Below are positions 25,626-34,118 of a stretch of 64,000 nucleotides of DNA, piece by piece. Every line of letters begins with the position of its first letter. The first letter of the stretch is position 1. Under the pieces are notes generated by a model, which saw only the letters and a program-made list of their open reading frames with translations, ran no database searches and had not been told where the DNA came from. Source of the stretch: Palsa-89 sp963824345 (GTDB lineage Bacteria; Acidobacteriota; Terriglobia; Bryobacterales; Bryobacteraceae); the NCBI GenBank assembly GCA_963824345.1, contig CAWGOZ010000014.1, positions 71,986-135,985 on the forward strand. The letters are read 5' to 3'. The position numbers were made by a program, and so were the translations under genes.

Positions 25626-25991
25626 CTAACTGGTCTGCGATCTGGCCGCGGCGAGTTCGACCGGCTTTCCGTGCGGCGTTCGCCGATAGGCCTGGGCCCA
25701 GTCGTGCTTGCGGTTCAGAAGCGCCGCCGGTTCGGTCAAACCCTTGGCCATGGACAGGCGCTCGAGCGCCGTCAGCCAATGCTCATAATATCGCGAGCCA
25801 TCGTCCGGATCGCCCCGCTCGGTTGCGGCCTTGATTTCGGCGGCCAGCGCGTCTGCCCACTCGCTCCATGTGAAATAACCCTGCTCGGACAACCGAACAG
25901 CCAGCGCAAACGCCTGGGCCTGCCAGGGCTCGGCGAAGAGCGGGCCGTCGGCGGCGCGCGGGAACGCGGATAGATCTTCGGTTTGCGGCAT
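25626..25991 (-). CDS. Nitrile hydratase activator / accessory protein
   Basis: A 121-residue homologue of the small metallochaperone-like activator of cobalt nitrile hydratase, itself related to the beta-subunit N-terminal domain. Family blocks: PLFAEPWQAQAFALAVRLSE, GYFTWSEWADALAAEI, YYEHWLTALERL. It would help insert cobalt and mature the alpha subunit. The start at 25991 lies 4 bp after the beta stop. An open frame reaching 26150 only shadows the beta gene. Confidence 0.87.
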   Translation of the reverse strand: MPQTEDLSAFPRAADGPLFAEPWQAQAFALAVRLSEQGYFTWSEWADALAAEIKAATERGDPDDGSRYYEHWLTALERLSMAKGLTEPAALLNRKHDWAQAYRRTPHGKPVELAAARSQTS

Positions 25992-25995
25992 GGGC

Positions 25996-26655
25996 TCAGG
26001 CGGGGTCAAGGTAATCGTCCCAAAGATCGAGATAAACCGCATCGCGCGGCGAAGCCTGCTCACCCCACAACTCGCGAGCGGCGAAACGAACCGAGTAGAC
26101 GTGCTGGGGGTTCTCGTCGAGCGAGTGCGCAGTGGAATCCGGGAAAACATAAACTCCGTGATCCCGATCCACCGTTCCCTGCTTGTCGCGAGCGTAGCGA
26201 GGCAGGCGGGTGTGCCCGGTTGGATGGATGTTGCGCGTGCGAACGCTCTGTCCCGCAGTGAAGCGGGGAGCGACCGCCACGTCGCGGCTGGCGAGCGCGC
26301 CGCTGCGCAGCATGGAGGGCACCTGGGCGGCGGTGAGCGCCGGCGTGGCCTTGGACGAGCCCGGCGCAGGCTGGCCGCTTTCGACCTCGTCGCGAGTTAC
26401 CAGGCCGCTCGCGACCAAGCGCTCGGTGACTGCGGTGAACCATTTCTGGTAGTAGCTCATGCGCAGGTAATCGGACGGCGGAATCAACTCGATCTGGTGA
26501 CGCAAAGCATCCAGGCTCCATTTGCGCCAAGCGGAACAGGCGAGGTTCATGGCGAATGCCCGCCCTTCCCACGGCGCATGGAACACGGGCTCGTTCCGCT
26601 CATACTCGATTCGGCCCAGGCCATGCATGCCGCCCATATCGTGCACTCCGTTCAC
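25996..26655 (-). CDS. nthB: Nitrile hydratase beta subunit
   Basis: Non-catalytic partner that completes the active-site channel. The N-terminus MNGVHDMGGMHGLGRIE is diagnostic, followed by EPVFHAPWEGRAFAMNLAC. The C-terminal SH3-like barrel shows FTAGQSVRTRNIHPTGHTR, LPRYARDKQG and HVYSVRFAARELWGEQA. At 219 residues it is full length. It overlaps nthA by 4 bp; the activator follows. Confidence 0.94.
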   Translation of the reverse strand: MNGVHDMGGMHGLGRIEYERNEPVFHAPWEGRAFAMNLACSAWRKWSLDALRHQIELIPPSDYLRMSYYQKWFTAVTERLVASGLVTRDEVESGQPAPGSSKATPALTAAQVPSMLRSGALASRDVAVAPRFTAGQSVRTRNIHPTGHTRLPRYARDKQGTVDRDHGVYVFPDSTAHSLDENPQHVYSVRFAARELWGEQASPRDAVYLDLWDDYLDPA

Positions 26656-27275
26656 GCAGCAGCTCCCGTCGAGTGCAATGTCACTTTCGCGACGCCGATC
26701 ATGGCATCGCGCGAGACCAGCGCCGCGAGCGCCTGCTCATCCAGTTTTTCCGTGCCGGCGGGGCGTTCGGGCAGGACCAGGTAGCGCAGTTCGGCGGTGC
26801 TGTCCCACACGCGAACTTCGGCTTCGTTCGGCAGTTCGAGCCCGAACTCGCGCAACACGCCGCGCGGATCGATGACGGCGCGCGAACGATAGGCCGCCGA
26901 TTTGTACCATACGGGCGGCAGCCCAAGAACCGACCAGGGATAGCAGGAGCAGAGCGTGCAAACCACGAGATTGTGTATCCGCGGAGTGTTCTCGACAACG
27001 ACCATGTGCTCGCCTTGCGCCCCGCCGTAACCCAGCTCGGCAATGGCGGCGGTGGCATCCGTGAGCAAGCGCTGCTTGTAGGCAGGGTTGGTCCAGGCTC
27101 GCGCGACCACACGTGCGCCGTTGCGCGGACCGATCTGGTGCTGGTACCGGTCGATCAACGCGTCCAGGGCCGCTGGATCGACCAAGCCTTTTTCCGTCAA
27201 AAGCGATTCGAGCGCTTTGACGCGCAGCGTAAGGTCCGACGGGACTACCTGATGATCGTGATCATGGCCGCTCAT
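26652..27275 (-). CDS. nthA: Nitrile hydratase alpha subunit, cobalt type
   Basis: Catalytic subunit that hydrates nitriles to amides. The metal claw VCTLCSCYPW (Cys 106, 109, 111) has Thr after the first Cys, the pattern of cobalt enzymes; iron enzymes have Ser. Downstream blocks PPVWYKSAAYRSRAVIDPRG and VWDSTAELRYLVLPERP fit the family. The length of 207 residues is typical. The order alpha-beta-activator is that of cobalt nitrile hydratase operons. It starts 9 bp after the E1beta gene, and no amidase is adjacent. Confidence 0.95.
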   Translation of the reverse strand: MSGHDHDHQVVPSDLTLRVKALESLLTEKGLVDPAALDALIDRYQHQIGPRNGARVVARAWTNPAYKQRLLTDATAAIAELGYGGAQGEHMVVVENTPRIHNLVVCTLCSCYPWSVLGLPPVWYKSAAYRSRAVIDPRGVLREFGLELPNEAEVRVWDSTAELRYLVLPERPAGTEKLDEQALAALVSRDAMIGVAKVTLHSTGAAA

Positions 27276-27284
27276 CCCGCGCCT

Positions 27285-28291
27285 TTAGGCTGCGCCGCAC
27301 AGGACGCGCGCCGCTTCCGCCACGGTCTTCTCGGTGGGCACCGTTACATCTTCGAGCGGCGGCGAGAACGGGATGGGAACGTGCATCGCTCCCATGCGCT
27401 TGACCGGTGCTTCGAGATCGAAGAACGCGCCTTCCTGGACCACCGAGGCAAGCTCGGCGGTGACGCCATAACGGCCGTAGCCTTCGTCGATCACGATGAC
27501 GCGCGAAGTCTTTTTAGCCGATTCGATCAGAGTTTTTTCATCCAACGGCCAGAGTGTGCGTGGATCCACGACTTCTGCGCTGATGCCGCTTTCTTCCAGC
27601 AGGCTGGCGGCGCCCAGCGCGATTTGAACCATGCTGCTGGTGGCGATGAGAGTAATATCGCTGCCTTCGCGTTTGATGTCCGCCACGCCGAAGGGGATGG
27701 TGTATTCTTCCTCCGGCACCGGGCCCTTCAGCCGGTACATCATCTTGTCTTCGAAGAACACCACGGGGTTGTCGTCGCGAATGGCCGATTTCAACAGGCC
27801 CTTGGCGTCGTAGGGCGTGGATGGCATCACCACCTTCAGCCCGGGAATGTGGCAGAACCAGGCGTGCAGAGATTGCGAGTGCTGGGCGGCGGAGCGGCGC
27901 GTTGCGCCCAGTGTGGTTCGCATGACTAGCGGCACTTTCCATTTGCCGCCGGACATGTAATGGATTTTGGCGGCCTGGTTCACCATTTGATCCATGGTGA
28001 GCCCGATGAAATCGCCGAACATGATGTCGACCACCGGACGCATGCCGGTCATCGCGGCGCCCACGGCGATCCGGTGAAACCGGCTTCGGAGATAGGCGTA
28101 TCGAGCACGCGCTTGGGCCCGAATTCTTCCACCAGGCCGGTCAGCACTTTGAACGGATGACCGGCTTCGGCGATATCTTCGCCCAGAATAAAGACGCGCG
28201 CGTCGCGGCGCATCTCCTCAGCCAGGGCTTCGCGGATGGCCTGAGCGAGCGTGATTTCACGAACGGCAGCTGCAGTTTCAAGCGTAGACAT
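27285..28291 (-). pseudogene. 2-oxoacid dehydrogenase E1 beta, interrupted by a one-base deletion
   Basis: The protein would start MSTLETAAAVREITLAQAIR and continue ARVFILGEDIAEAGHPFKVL to SEAGFTG, where the frame breaks near 28070. It resumes as VGAAMTGMRPVVDIMFGDFI and runs to the normal end. Inserting one A (GGA-ATC-GCC) restores GFTGIAVGAAMTG. The whole would be about 335 residues, normal for E1beta of pyruvate or acetoin dehydrogenases. Its start overlaps the restored E1alpha end by 14 bp. It may be an intact gene with a consensus error, or a dead one. Confidence 0.85.
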
Positions 28292-29302
28292 CTTCGATCC
28301 ACCTTGTCGGGACTGCGGATAAGGAGCGGCGAGAGCGAATTGCACGCCGCTATCGATCTCGACTTTCACTTCGGCGTGAATTTTGTCGAGCGCCGCGCGA
28401 TCGGCGTGGCCTTGGGAAACCATCCATTCACCCAAGATCCGAACGGGATCGCGATCGGACTTCCATTGCTGCTCTTCCTGCTTGGAGCGGTAATATTCGC
28501 GGCTGACATCGCCGACGTGGTGCCCATGGTAGCGGTAGGTATTCACCAGCAGCAGCGACGGGCCCTCGCCAGCGCGGGCGCGCTCCACCAGCTTTTTCGC
28601 GACGGCATAGACCCCGCGCACGTCCTGGCCGTCCACCGCTTCGGAAGGCACCCCGAAAGCCGGGCCGCGCAAAAGAATGTCGCCGGCCGTGGTCTCCGAG
28701 AAATGCGTGTACTCGTTGTACATGTTGTTTTCGCAAACGTAAATCACGGGCAGCTTCCACAGGGCGGCCATATTCATCACTTCGTACAACACACCCTGGC
28801 CTAGCGCGCCTTCGCCGAAAAAGCACACCGCAACTTGACCGGTGCCCAGACGCTGGGCGGAAAATGCAGCGCCGGTGGCGATGCCGGTGCTTCCGGCGAC
28901 GATGGCGTTGGCTCCCAGATTACCGGTGGCCGGGTCGGCAATGTGCATGGAGCCGCCCTTGCCCTTACAGTAGCCGGCTTCCTTGCCGAGCAGCTCGGCG
29001 AACATCAGATCCACCGACGCGCCTTTGGCCAGGCAATGGCCATGGCCGCGATGCGTGCTGGTGATGTAGTCGTCCTTGCGCAGCGCTTCGCAAATGCCCA
29101 CGGCGACAGCTTCTTCGCCGATATACAGGTGGGCCAGGCCAGGCATCAGAGCGCGAGTGTACAGGTCGTTCACCTGATCTTCGAAGAGGCGGATCATCAG
29201 CATGCGCCGGTACATATGCAAATACAAGTCGGCGCCGGTTCGCGCGTCGGGCCCCGAATTCGGCCCCAAATTAGACGTAGACGGATTGACAGCGGTGGTC
29301 AT
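28278..29302 (-). CDS. 2-oxoacid dehydrogenase E1 alpha, C-terminus altered by two one-base insertions
   Basis: Thiamin-diphosphate subunit. Family features: MYRRMLMIRLFEDQVNDLYT, THRGHGHCLAKG, GKGGSMHI, and the ThDP motif from FFGEGALGQG to CENNMYNEYT. The frame as given runs through the end of E1alpha into E1beta and stops at 28049. Removing a C at 28315 and a C at 28296 restores YPSPDKVDEDVYA and a TGA at 28278-28280, the canonical tail of the family. So the apparent alpha-beta fusion is caused by indels. The start overlaps the upstream dehydrogenase stop by 4 bp. Confidence 0.85.
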
Positions 29303-30180
29303 CTTGAAACTCCAGACATTTTTGCCAGTACCTCAAATACTACTGCGAAATCCCGCTCCACGTAGCCCATGGCGCGGGCGGCGGTGAGAAACTCGTTGGC
29401 TGCGGCGGTGGTGGGCAAAGGGACATCGCCTTTGCGGCCCAGCTCCAGCGCCAGCAGCATATCCTTCTGCATCATGTTGACGTTGAACCAAGCCTCCTCA
29501 GGCATTTTAAGCACGAACGGGCCGCGATATTGAATCATGGGCGACGCGATGGCGCTGTGCGTGAGGACGTCGACGGCGGTCTCGCGCGCGATGCCGTTTT
29601 TCTCGGCGAGCAGCACGGCTTCGGAAAACGCCAGCATTTGCACGGCGAGGTTCAGGTTGGTGGCGATCTTCATCACCAGCGCCAAGCCGTTTTCGCCGAC
29701 GTGCGTCACTTTGGGCCCAAGATCCAGCAGCAGCGGCTTCACGCGCTCGAAGCTATCGGCGCGGCCTCCCACCATGACGGCGAGTTTGTCTTGCTGCAAC
29801 GTCAGCACGCTGCCGGAGACGGGCGCATCGAGAAGGTCGGCGCCTTTTTCTCTTACCTTGGCTGCTAAAGCCCGGCTCACCCCGGGACCCACGGTGCTCA
29901 TGTCGATCCAGATCTTGCCGCTGCCGAGACCGGCCACGATGCCATCGGGGCCGCCGGCGATTTCTTCCAAAGCGGCGGAATTGGTCACCATCGAAAGCGT
30001 AACGTCGGCGCCCGCGGCCACGGCGCGGGGTGAATCCGCCCATTGCATTCCGCGATCGATCAGCCACTGGGCTTTGGATCGCGTGCGGTTGTATCCGGTA
30101 ACCTTGTGACCCTTACCGAGCAACCGGTCCACCATCCGGCTGCCCATTACACCGAGTCCGACAAACCCTAAATTGGCCAT
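29299..30180 (-). CDS. NAD(P)-dependent beta-hydroxyacid dehydrogenase (3-hydroxyisobutyrate/tartronate semialdehyde type)
   Basis: A 293-residue Rossmann dehydrogenase: N-terminal dinucleotide motif LGFVGLGVMGSRMVDRLLGK, substrate-binding motif DAPVSGSVLTLQQDKLAVMV, and the catalytic Lys in LALVMKIATNLNLAVQ. It would oxidise a beta-hydroxyacid to the semialdehyde, or the reverse. The substrate is not certain. It overlaps the E1alpha start by 4 bp, which ties it to the dehydrogenase/nitrile hydratase run. Confidence 0.88.
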   Translation of the reverse strand: MANLGFVGLGVMGSRMVDRLLGKGHKVTGYNRTRSKAQWLIDRGMQWADSPRAVAAGADVTLSMVTNSAALEEIAGGPDGIVAGLGSGKIWIDMSTVGPGVSRALAAKVREKGADLLDAPVSGSVLTLQQDKLAVMVGGRADSFERVKPLLLDLGPKVTHVGENGLALVMKIATNLNLAVQMLAFSEAVLLAEKNGIARETAVDVLTHSAIASPMIQYRGPFVLKMPEEAWFNVNMMQKDMLLALELGRKGDVPLPTTAAANEFLTAARAMGYVERDFAVVFEVLAKMSGVSR

Positions 30181-30268
30181 TCTTTTCAGTTTACGAGCCG
30201 GCCAGTGATTCCGTATGCCGGATTCCTACTGGCATGAACAGATTCGTGCATCAGCGATTGTACCGCAA

Positions 30269-31477
30269 CTATTTCCCGCGTTTGGCGAGTTCGAATTTGG
30301 CGATGGCTTCCAGATGCACTTCGTCCGGGCCGTCGGCCAGCCGCAGCGTACGCGAATTGGCCCAGGCCGAGGCGAGAGGAAAATCTTCGGAAACGCCCGC
30401 CCCGCCGTGCGCCTGGATGGCCCGATCCAAGACTCTCAGCGCGACGTTGGGCGCCACCACCTTGATCATGGCGATCTCAGCGCGCGCCATTTTGTTCCCT
30501 ACGGTATCCATCAGGTAGGCCGCCTTCAACGTCAGGAGACGCACTTGCTCGATTTCTATCCGGGACGCCGCGATATCGGCGCGGATGGTCCCCTGTTCGG
30601 ACAATGCGCGCCCAAAAGCCACCCGCGATTTTACGCGCTCACACATGGATTCGAGAGCGTGCTCGGCCACGCCGATCAATCGCATGCAGTGGTGAATCCG
30701 TCCGGGGCCGAGGCGGCCCTGTGCGATTTCAAAGCCTCGGCCCTCACCCAACAGAAGATTGCCCACGGGTACGCGCACATTTTCGAAGAGAACCTCACCA
30801 TGGCCATGCGGAGCGTGGTCGTATCCGAAGACCGTCAGCATGCGCTTCCGAGTGACACCCGGGGCGTCCATCGGCACCACAATCATGGATTGCTGCCGGT
30901 GCTTGGGCGCGGCGGCATCGGTCTTGCCCATGAAGATCGCCACTTTGCAGCGTGGATCGCCCGCCCCGGAGCTCCACCACTTGTGTCCGTTGATGACGTA
31001 GTGGCCGCCGTCGCGCAAGATACTGGATTCGATGTTCGTGGCGTCCGAGGATGCAACGCCGGGCTCGGTCATGGCGAAGCAGGAGCGGATCTCGCCGGCG
31101 AGCAGCGGCTTGAGCCACTGTTCTTTCAGCTCAGGCGTTCCATAACGCTCCAGCACTTCCATGTTGCCGGTATCGGGGGCCGAACAGTTGAATACCTCCG
31201 GGCCGATAGGCGAGCGGCCCATGATCTCGCACAGCGGCGCATATTCCAGATTGGTTAGTCCGGCGCCATGTTCGCTGGCGGGCAGAAAAAGATTCCAAAG
31301 CCCGGCGGCGCGGGCCTTGGGCTTCAATTCCTCGATGACCGGCACGGGTTGCCACCGGTCCGGGCCTGCGCAGTGCTGCTGATATCTGGCTTCGCCCGGA
31401 TAAATGTATTCCTGCATGAAGGCGGTTAAGCGCTTCTGAAGATCCTTAACCTTCGGTGAGAATTCAAATTCCATCAA
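30269..31477 (-). CDS. Acyl-CoA dehydrogenase, ACAD10/11-like
   Basis: A 402-residue FAD enzyme: CFAMTEPGVASSDATNIES, GHKWWSSGAGDPRCKVAIFM, a QAHGGAGVSEDFPLASAWA segment and a C-terminal RTLRLADGPDEVH block, typical of the ACAD10/11 branch. In that branch the dehydrogenase often works with an APH-family kinase on 4-hydroxyacyl-CoAs, and that partner is two genes upstream. An 88-bp gap follows before the hydroxyacid dehydrogenase, the longest in the run, so a second promoter there is possible. Confidence 0.9.
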   Translation of the reverse strand: MMEFEFSPKVKDLQKRLTAFMQEYIYPGEARYQQHCAGPDRWQPVPVIEELKPKARAAGLWNLFLPASEHGAGLTNLEYAPLCEIMGRSPIGPEVFNCSAPDTGNMEVLERYGTPELKEQWLKPLLAGEIRSCFAMTEPGVASSDATNIESSILRDGGHYVINGHKWWSSGAGDPRCKVAIFMGKTDAAAPKHRQQSMIVVPMDAPGVTRKRMLTVFGYDHAPHGHGEVLFENVRVPVGNLLLGEGRGFEIAQGRLGPGRIHHCMRLIGVAEHALESMCERVKSRVAFGRALSEQGTIRADIAASRIEIEQVRLLTLKAAYLMDTVGNKMARAEIAMIKVVAPNVALRVLDRAIQAHGGAGVSEDFPLASAWANSRTLRLADGPDEVHLEAIAKFELAKRGK

Positions 31478-31490
31478 TTTCCCCGATGCT

Positions 31491-32219
31491 TTAGCGGTAT
31501 GTCCGAAGTCCAGGTTCGCACAGGTGCGGGATGGCGTTAAAGGAATGCAGCCGCAACTCGCCCGGGCGCAACCGCAGCACTGTGCAGGATGCGTTGTGCA
31601 GCACGCCGGCCAGCCGCATTGCGCGATCGTCGTGAATTTCCATCGCCAAGGCCGTCCAGATTCCGATGGGGGTCGCGGAAGTGAAAACCACGATATTCGA
31701 GTCGTTCCCGGGCGATGCCAGCTTCACTTGGCATGCGGCCACACGCTCCCGAAATGCCTGCCAGGATTCACCGTCGTAGGCGTGCCTGCCGCGTATCCAG
31801 GCTTCCACCACTTTCACGTCGCAGGGTAGCCAGCGGCGGTTCACACTGGCCTCCGGTTGCTCGGCAGCCGCACGCGCTTCGGCCACCAGTTCCTGGTAGT
31901 CCCGCGCGAATTCCGGATCTTCCTGGCACAACCGCGGCGCCAGCGCCCGATACACATGCGTGAGATCGAATTCGTTCCAGCCTGGCTCCTGCACAATTTC
32001 CGGAAAGCAGCGGCCCGCTTCGCGATAGACGGATTGCACTGCGTCCGCGGTTTCCTGCTGCCGCACCAGCGCTCCCGAATAGGCGGCCGTGAAATGAATC
32101 CCCTCGGAGACGAAATATTCGCCCAGCAGTCGCGCCTGACGCCGTCCCAGATCGGACAACGCATCGTAAGCTTTGCGGGTGCCCGCCTGCCCGTGCCTCA
32201 CCAGATAAACCCGGCTCAC
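31491..32219 (-). CDS. Histidine phosphatase (phosphoglycerate-mutase-like) family protein
   Basis: A 242-residue protein with the phosphohistidine motif VYLVRHGQAG at the N-terminus and the Arg-containing YSGALVRQQETA. The second catalytic histidine, usually in a VVSHGG-like motif, is not seen: the matching segment reads NIVVFTSATPIGIW. It may be a phosphatase with altered chemistry or a non-catalytic member. It overlaps the kinase gene upstream by 4 bp and is followed 13 bp later by the acyl-CoA dehydrogenase, so a role in the same pathway is likely. Confidence 0.82.
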   Translation of the reverse strand: MSRVYLVRHGQAGTRKAYDALSDLGRRQARLLGEYFVSEGIHFTAAYSGALVRQQETADAVQSVYREAGRCFPEIVQEPGWNEFDLTHVYRALAPRLCQEDPEFARDYQELVAEARAAAEQPEASVNRRWLPCDVKVVEAWIRGRHAYDGESWQAFRERVAACQVKLASPGNDSNIVVFTSATPIGIWTALAMEIHDDRAMRLAGVLHNASCTVLRLRPGELRLHSFNAIPHLCEPGLRTYR

Positions 32220-33286
32220 CTTGCTGGCTCTTTCTCGGTCAGCGATGCGGCCAGCCGGATGAGACCGCCCACCCGGCGGTCGAAAGCGCGAAAGCGCTCA
32301 TCCTGCGTCTGCCCGCGGCGAAAGCGATAGTAAATCTGTTGCAGAATCACGGCCAGTTTGAAGATGCCGAGAACCTCGTGATATCGGACATGCGTGAGGT
32401 CGCGCCCGGTTCGGCCGGCGTATCGTTGGAGAAATTGTTCGCGGGTGTACCAGCCGGCTCGCGCGGTGACGCCGGGCGTGGCAGGATGTGGATCGTCCCG
32501 GGCGGCGACGGCAGCCCAAGTCCAGTAGCACATGGTCAGGCCCAGATCGGCCAGCGGATCGCCAATGGTCGCCATTTCCCAATCGAGCACCGCTTCCACC
32601 CGGTCGCCCGTGGGGCGCAGCATGACATTGTCCAGCTTGTAATCGTTATGCACGAGCGTCACTTCAAATGACGGGGGCAAATTGTCGGTCAACCATTGGG
32701 CGATGCCATCCATTTCTGGAAGATCCTCGGTCTTGGCTCGATTCCACCGTTCCGCCCATCCCCGCACCTGGCGTTCGACGAAGCCCTGGGGCTTTCCGAG
32801 CGAGCTCAGCCCGGCCTGTGAAACATTGATCGAATGCAGGCGCACCAGGCAATCGATGAAGGCTTCGCTCACCAAGCGCGGATAGTCGGGAATGGCAGCT
32901 AATTCGGGCGGCACGGCATCCCGAATGACAACTCCGCGCCGGCGCTCCATCAGGAAAAAAGTGCCGCCGATCACGGAGGGATCTTCGCACAACAGAAATA
33001 CTTCCGGCGCTTCCGGGAAATGCGGATGGAGGGCGTGCAGCACGCGGTATTCGCGGGCCATATCATGCGCTTTCGGCGCCACCGGACCAAGCGGCGGACG
33101 TCTCAGAACATATTCGCGCTGGTCGGTTCGCAGCAGATAAACGAGGTTGGAATGACCACTGGGGAATTGCTGAACTTCGACACTGGACGCGCCTCCGGGC
33201 AGGTGTCGGTTCAGATAATCCGCCAACGCGGCGCTATTGAGCTCTTCGCCCGGCCGTATCGCGGAGGTGTCGGATGGAGACGCCAC
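32216..33286 (-). CDS. APH-family small-molecule kinase (ACAD10/LvaA-like)
   Basis: An aminoglycoside-phosphotransferase-fold kinase. Catalytic loop LVHNDYKLDNVML and metal-binding DWEMATIGDPLADLG are clear; YVLRRPPLG carries the nucleotide-binding region. The pattern matches kinases fused to or encoded beside ACAD10/11-type dehydrogenases, which phosphorylate 4-hydroxyacyl-CoAs in mammals and in levulinate-degrading Pseudomonas. A role in drug resistance is unlikely in this setting. The GTG at 33286, 13 bp after the STAS stop, is the likely start (356 residues); an open frame up to 33460 overlaps the STAS gene. Confidence 0.85.
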   Translation of the reverse strand: MASPSDTSAIRPGEELNSAALADYLNRHLPGGASSVEVQQFPSGHSNLVYLLRTDQREYVLRRPPLGPVAPKAHDMAREYRVLHALHPHFPEAPEVFLLCEDPSVIGGTFFLMERRRGVVIRDAVPPELAAIPDYPRLVSEAFIDCLVRLHSINVSQAGLSSLGKPQGFVERQVRGWAERWNRAKTEDLPEMDGIAQWLTDNLPPSFEVTLVHNDYKLDNVMLRPTGDRVEAVLDWEMATIGDPLADLGLTMCYWTWAAVAARDDPHPATPGVTARAGWYTREQFLQRYAGRTGRDLTHVRYHEVLGIFKLAVILQQIYYRFRRGQTQDERFRAFDRRVGGLIRLAASLTEKEPAR

Positions 33287-33299
33287 GAAGGTACTGGAC

Positions 33300-33659
33300 T
33301 TAACCGGCGGCCGCTTCCGCTGCAAGATTCCTGCAGGCCGTTTCGAGGTCCACATCAAATTGAAGAACCTGGTCGGCGTGGGCGATCTGAAACACCCGCG
33401 CCACCGTGCCCTTGGCGCCGGCAACCCGCAGCCGTCCGCCGCTTTCCTGCATGCGGCCACCGCTAAAGATCAGCATTCCCAGTCCGGAACTGTCCATATA
33501 ATCCAGTTGGGTCAAGTCGATCACCAGCTTGCGCGTTCCGCCCTCAATCAACCGGCTGATTGCATTTTCCGCGTAAGTGAGGGAATTGCCGAGATGCAGG
33601 CGGCCAGACAGCTCCACAACTGTTACATCCCCGATTTGGTGGGTTTTGTTTTCTGCCAT
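33300..33659 (-). CDS. STAS-domain anti-sigma factor antagonist
   Basis: A 119-residue single STAS domain: VTVVELSGRLHLGNSLTYAE, then VIDLTQLDYMDSSGLGMLIF, where the serine of DSSGLG is the usual phosphorylation site. Such proteins bind anti-sigma kinases when unphosphorylated and are reset by SpoIIE/RsbU phosphatases, one of which is at 19962-20927. It lies 13 bp upstream of the kinase gene, at the head of the minus-strand run, but may be functionally separate. Confidence 0.88.
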   Translation of the reverse strand: MAENKTHQIGDVTVVELSGRLHLGNSLTYAENAISRLIEGGTRKLVIDLTQLDYMDSSGLGMLIFSGGRMQESGGRLRVAGAKGTVARVFQIAHADQVLQFDVDLETACRNLAAEAAAG

Positions 33660-33750
33660 AAGTTGCGGATGAAGCTAAGTTTACCTGATCTGGTCGCAAA
33701 AAGGCGCAACAAATACCGCTCGACCGCATCTCTCAGGTAGGAGTCTTGAC

Positions 33751-34083
33751 ATGACATCCACTGAATTGGTCGATTGCAACAGCCTGGTGCGGGGCTCCCT
33801 GATCGACGTGGAGACCAAAAGCCGCCATTACCGGATCGAGTGCCTGGGCGGGACGGCGGTCCGTGTTTCCGGGCATCCCGAATACTGTCCGGATCCCGTG
33901 CAGGCCGAACTGCGCGGTTCCCTGGACAAGGAAGGCAAATTCGAACTGGGGCTAATTGGGCGCGGAATGCGCCTGATGTTTCTGCTGAACGAGTGGCGTC
34001 CTCTCACGACATCGAAGGTGCTGCATGTTCACGTGGACCAACCCAAGAGCGCTCAGCCCAAATCGTCTCCGAGCATCCATTGA
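33751..34083 (+). CDS. Hypothetical protein, 110 aa
   Basis: Not recognised. The product is soluble and probably all-beta (LVRGSLIDVETKSRHYRIEC, GGTAVRVSGHPEYCPDPVQA, FELGLIGRGMRLMFLLNEWR). A good ribosome-binding site (AGGTAGGAG) precedes the ATG. It diverges from the STAS gene across about 90 bp that should hold both promoters. The conserved-looking cysteines and the balanced codon use support a real gene. Confidence 0.7.
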   Translation: MTSTELVDCNSLVRGSLIDVETKSRHYRIECLGGTAVRVSGHPEYCPDPVQAELRGSLDKEGKFELGLIGRGMRLMFLLNEWRPLTTSKVLHVHVDQPKSAQPKSSPSIH

Positions 34084-34118
34084 TTCCTAGCTTCTTGAGA
34101 ACCCTGTAGACTGGGCGC

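Noticed and set aside
26556..27929. Open plus-strand frame of 457 codons
   Set aside because: Antisense to nthA and E1beta, both of which have clear family motifs.
24259..29302. Programmed frameshifting in E1beta and M24
   Set aside because: No slippery heptamer lies at these sites and related families do not use recoding; simple indels explain them better.
32216..33286. Aminoglycoside resistance gene
   Set aside because: The kinase resembles the ACAD10-linked group and is embedded in a metabolic operon; nothing points to drug modification.
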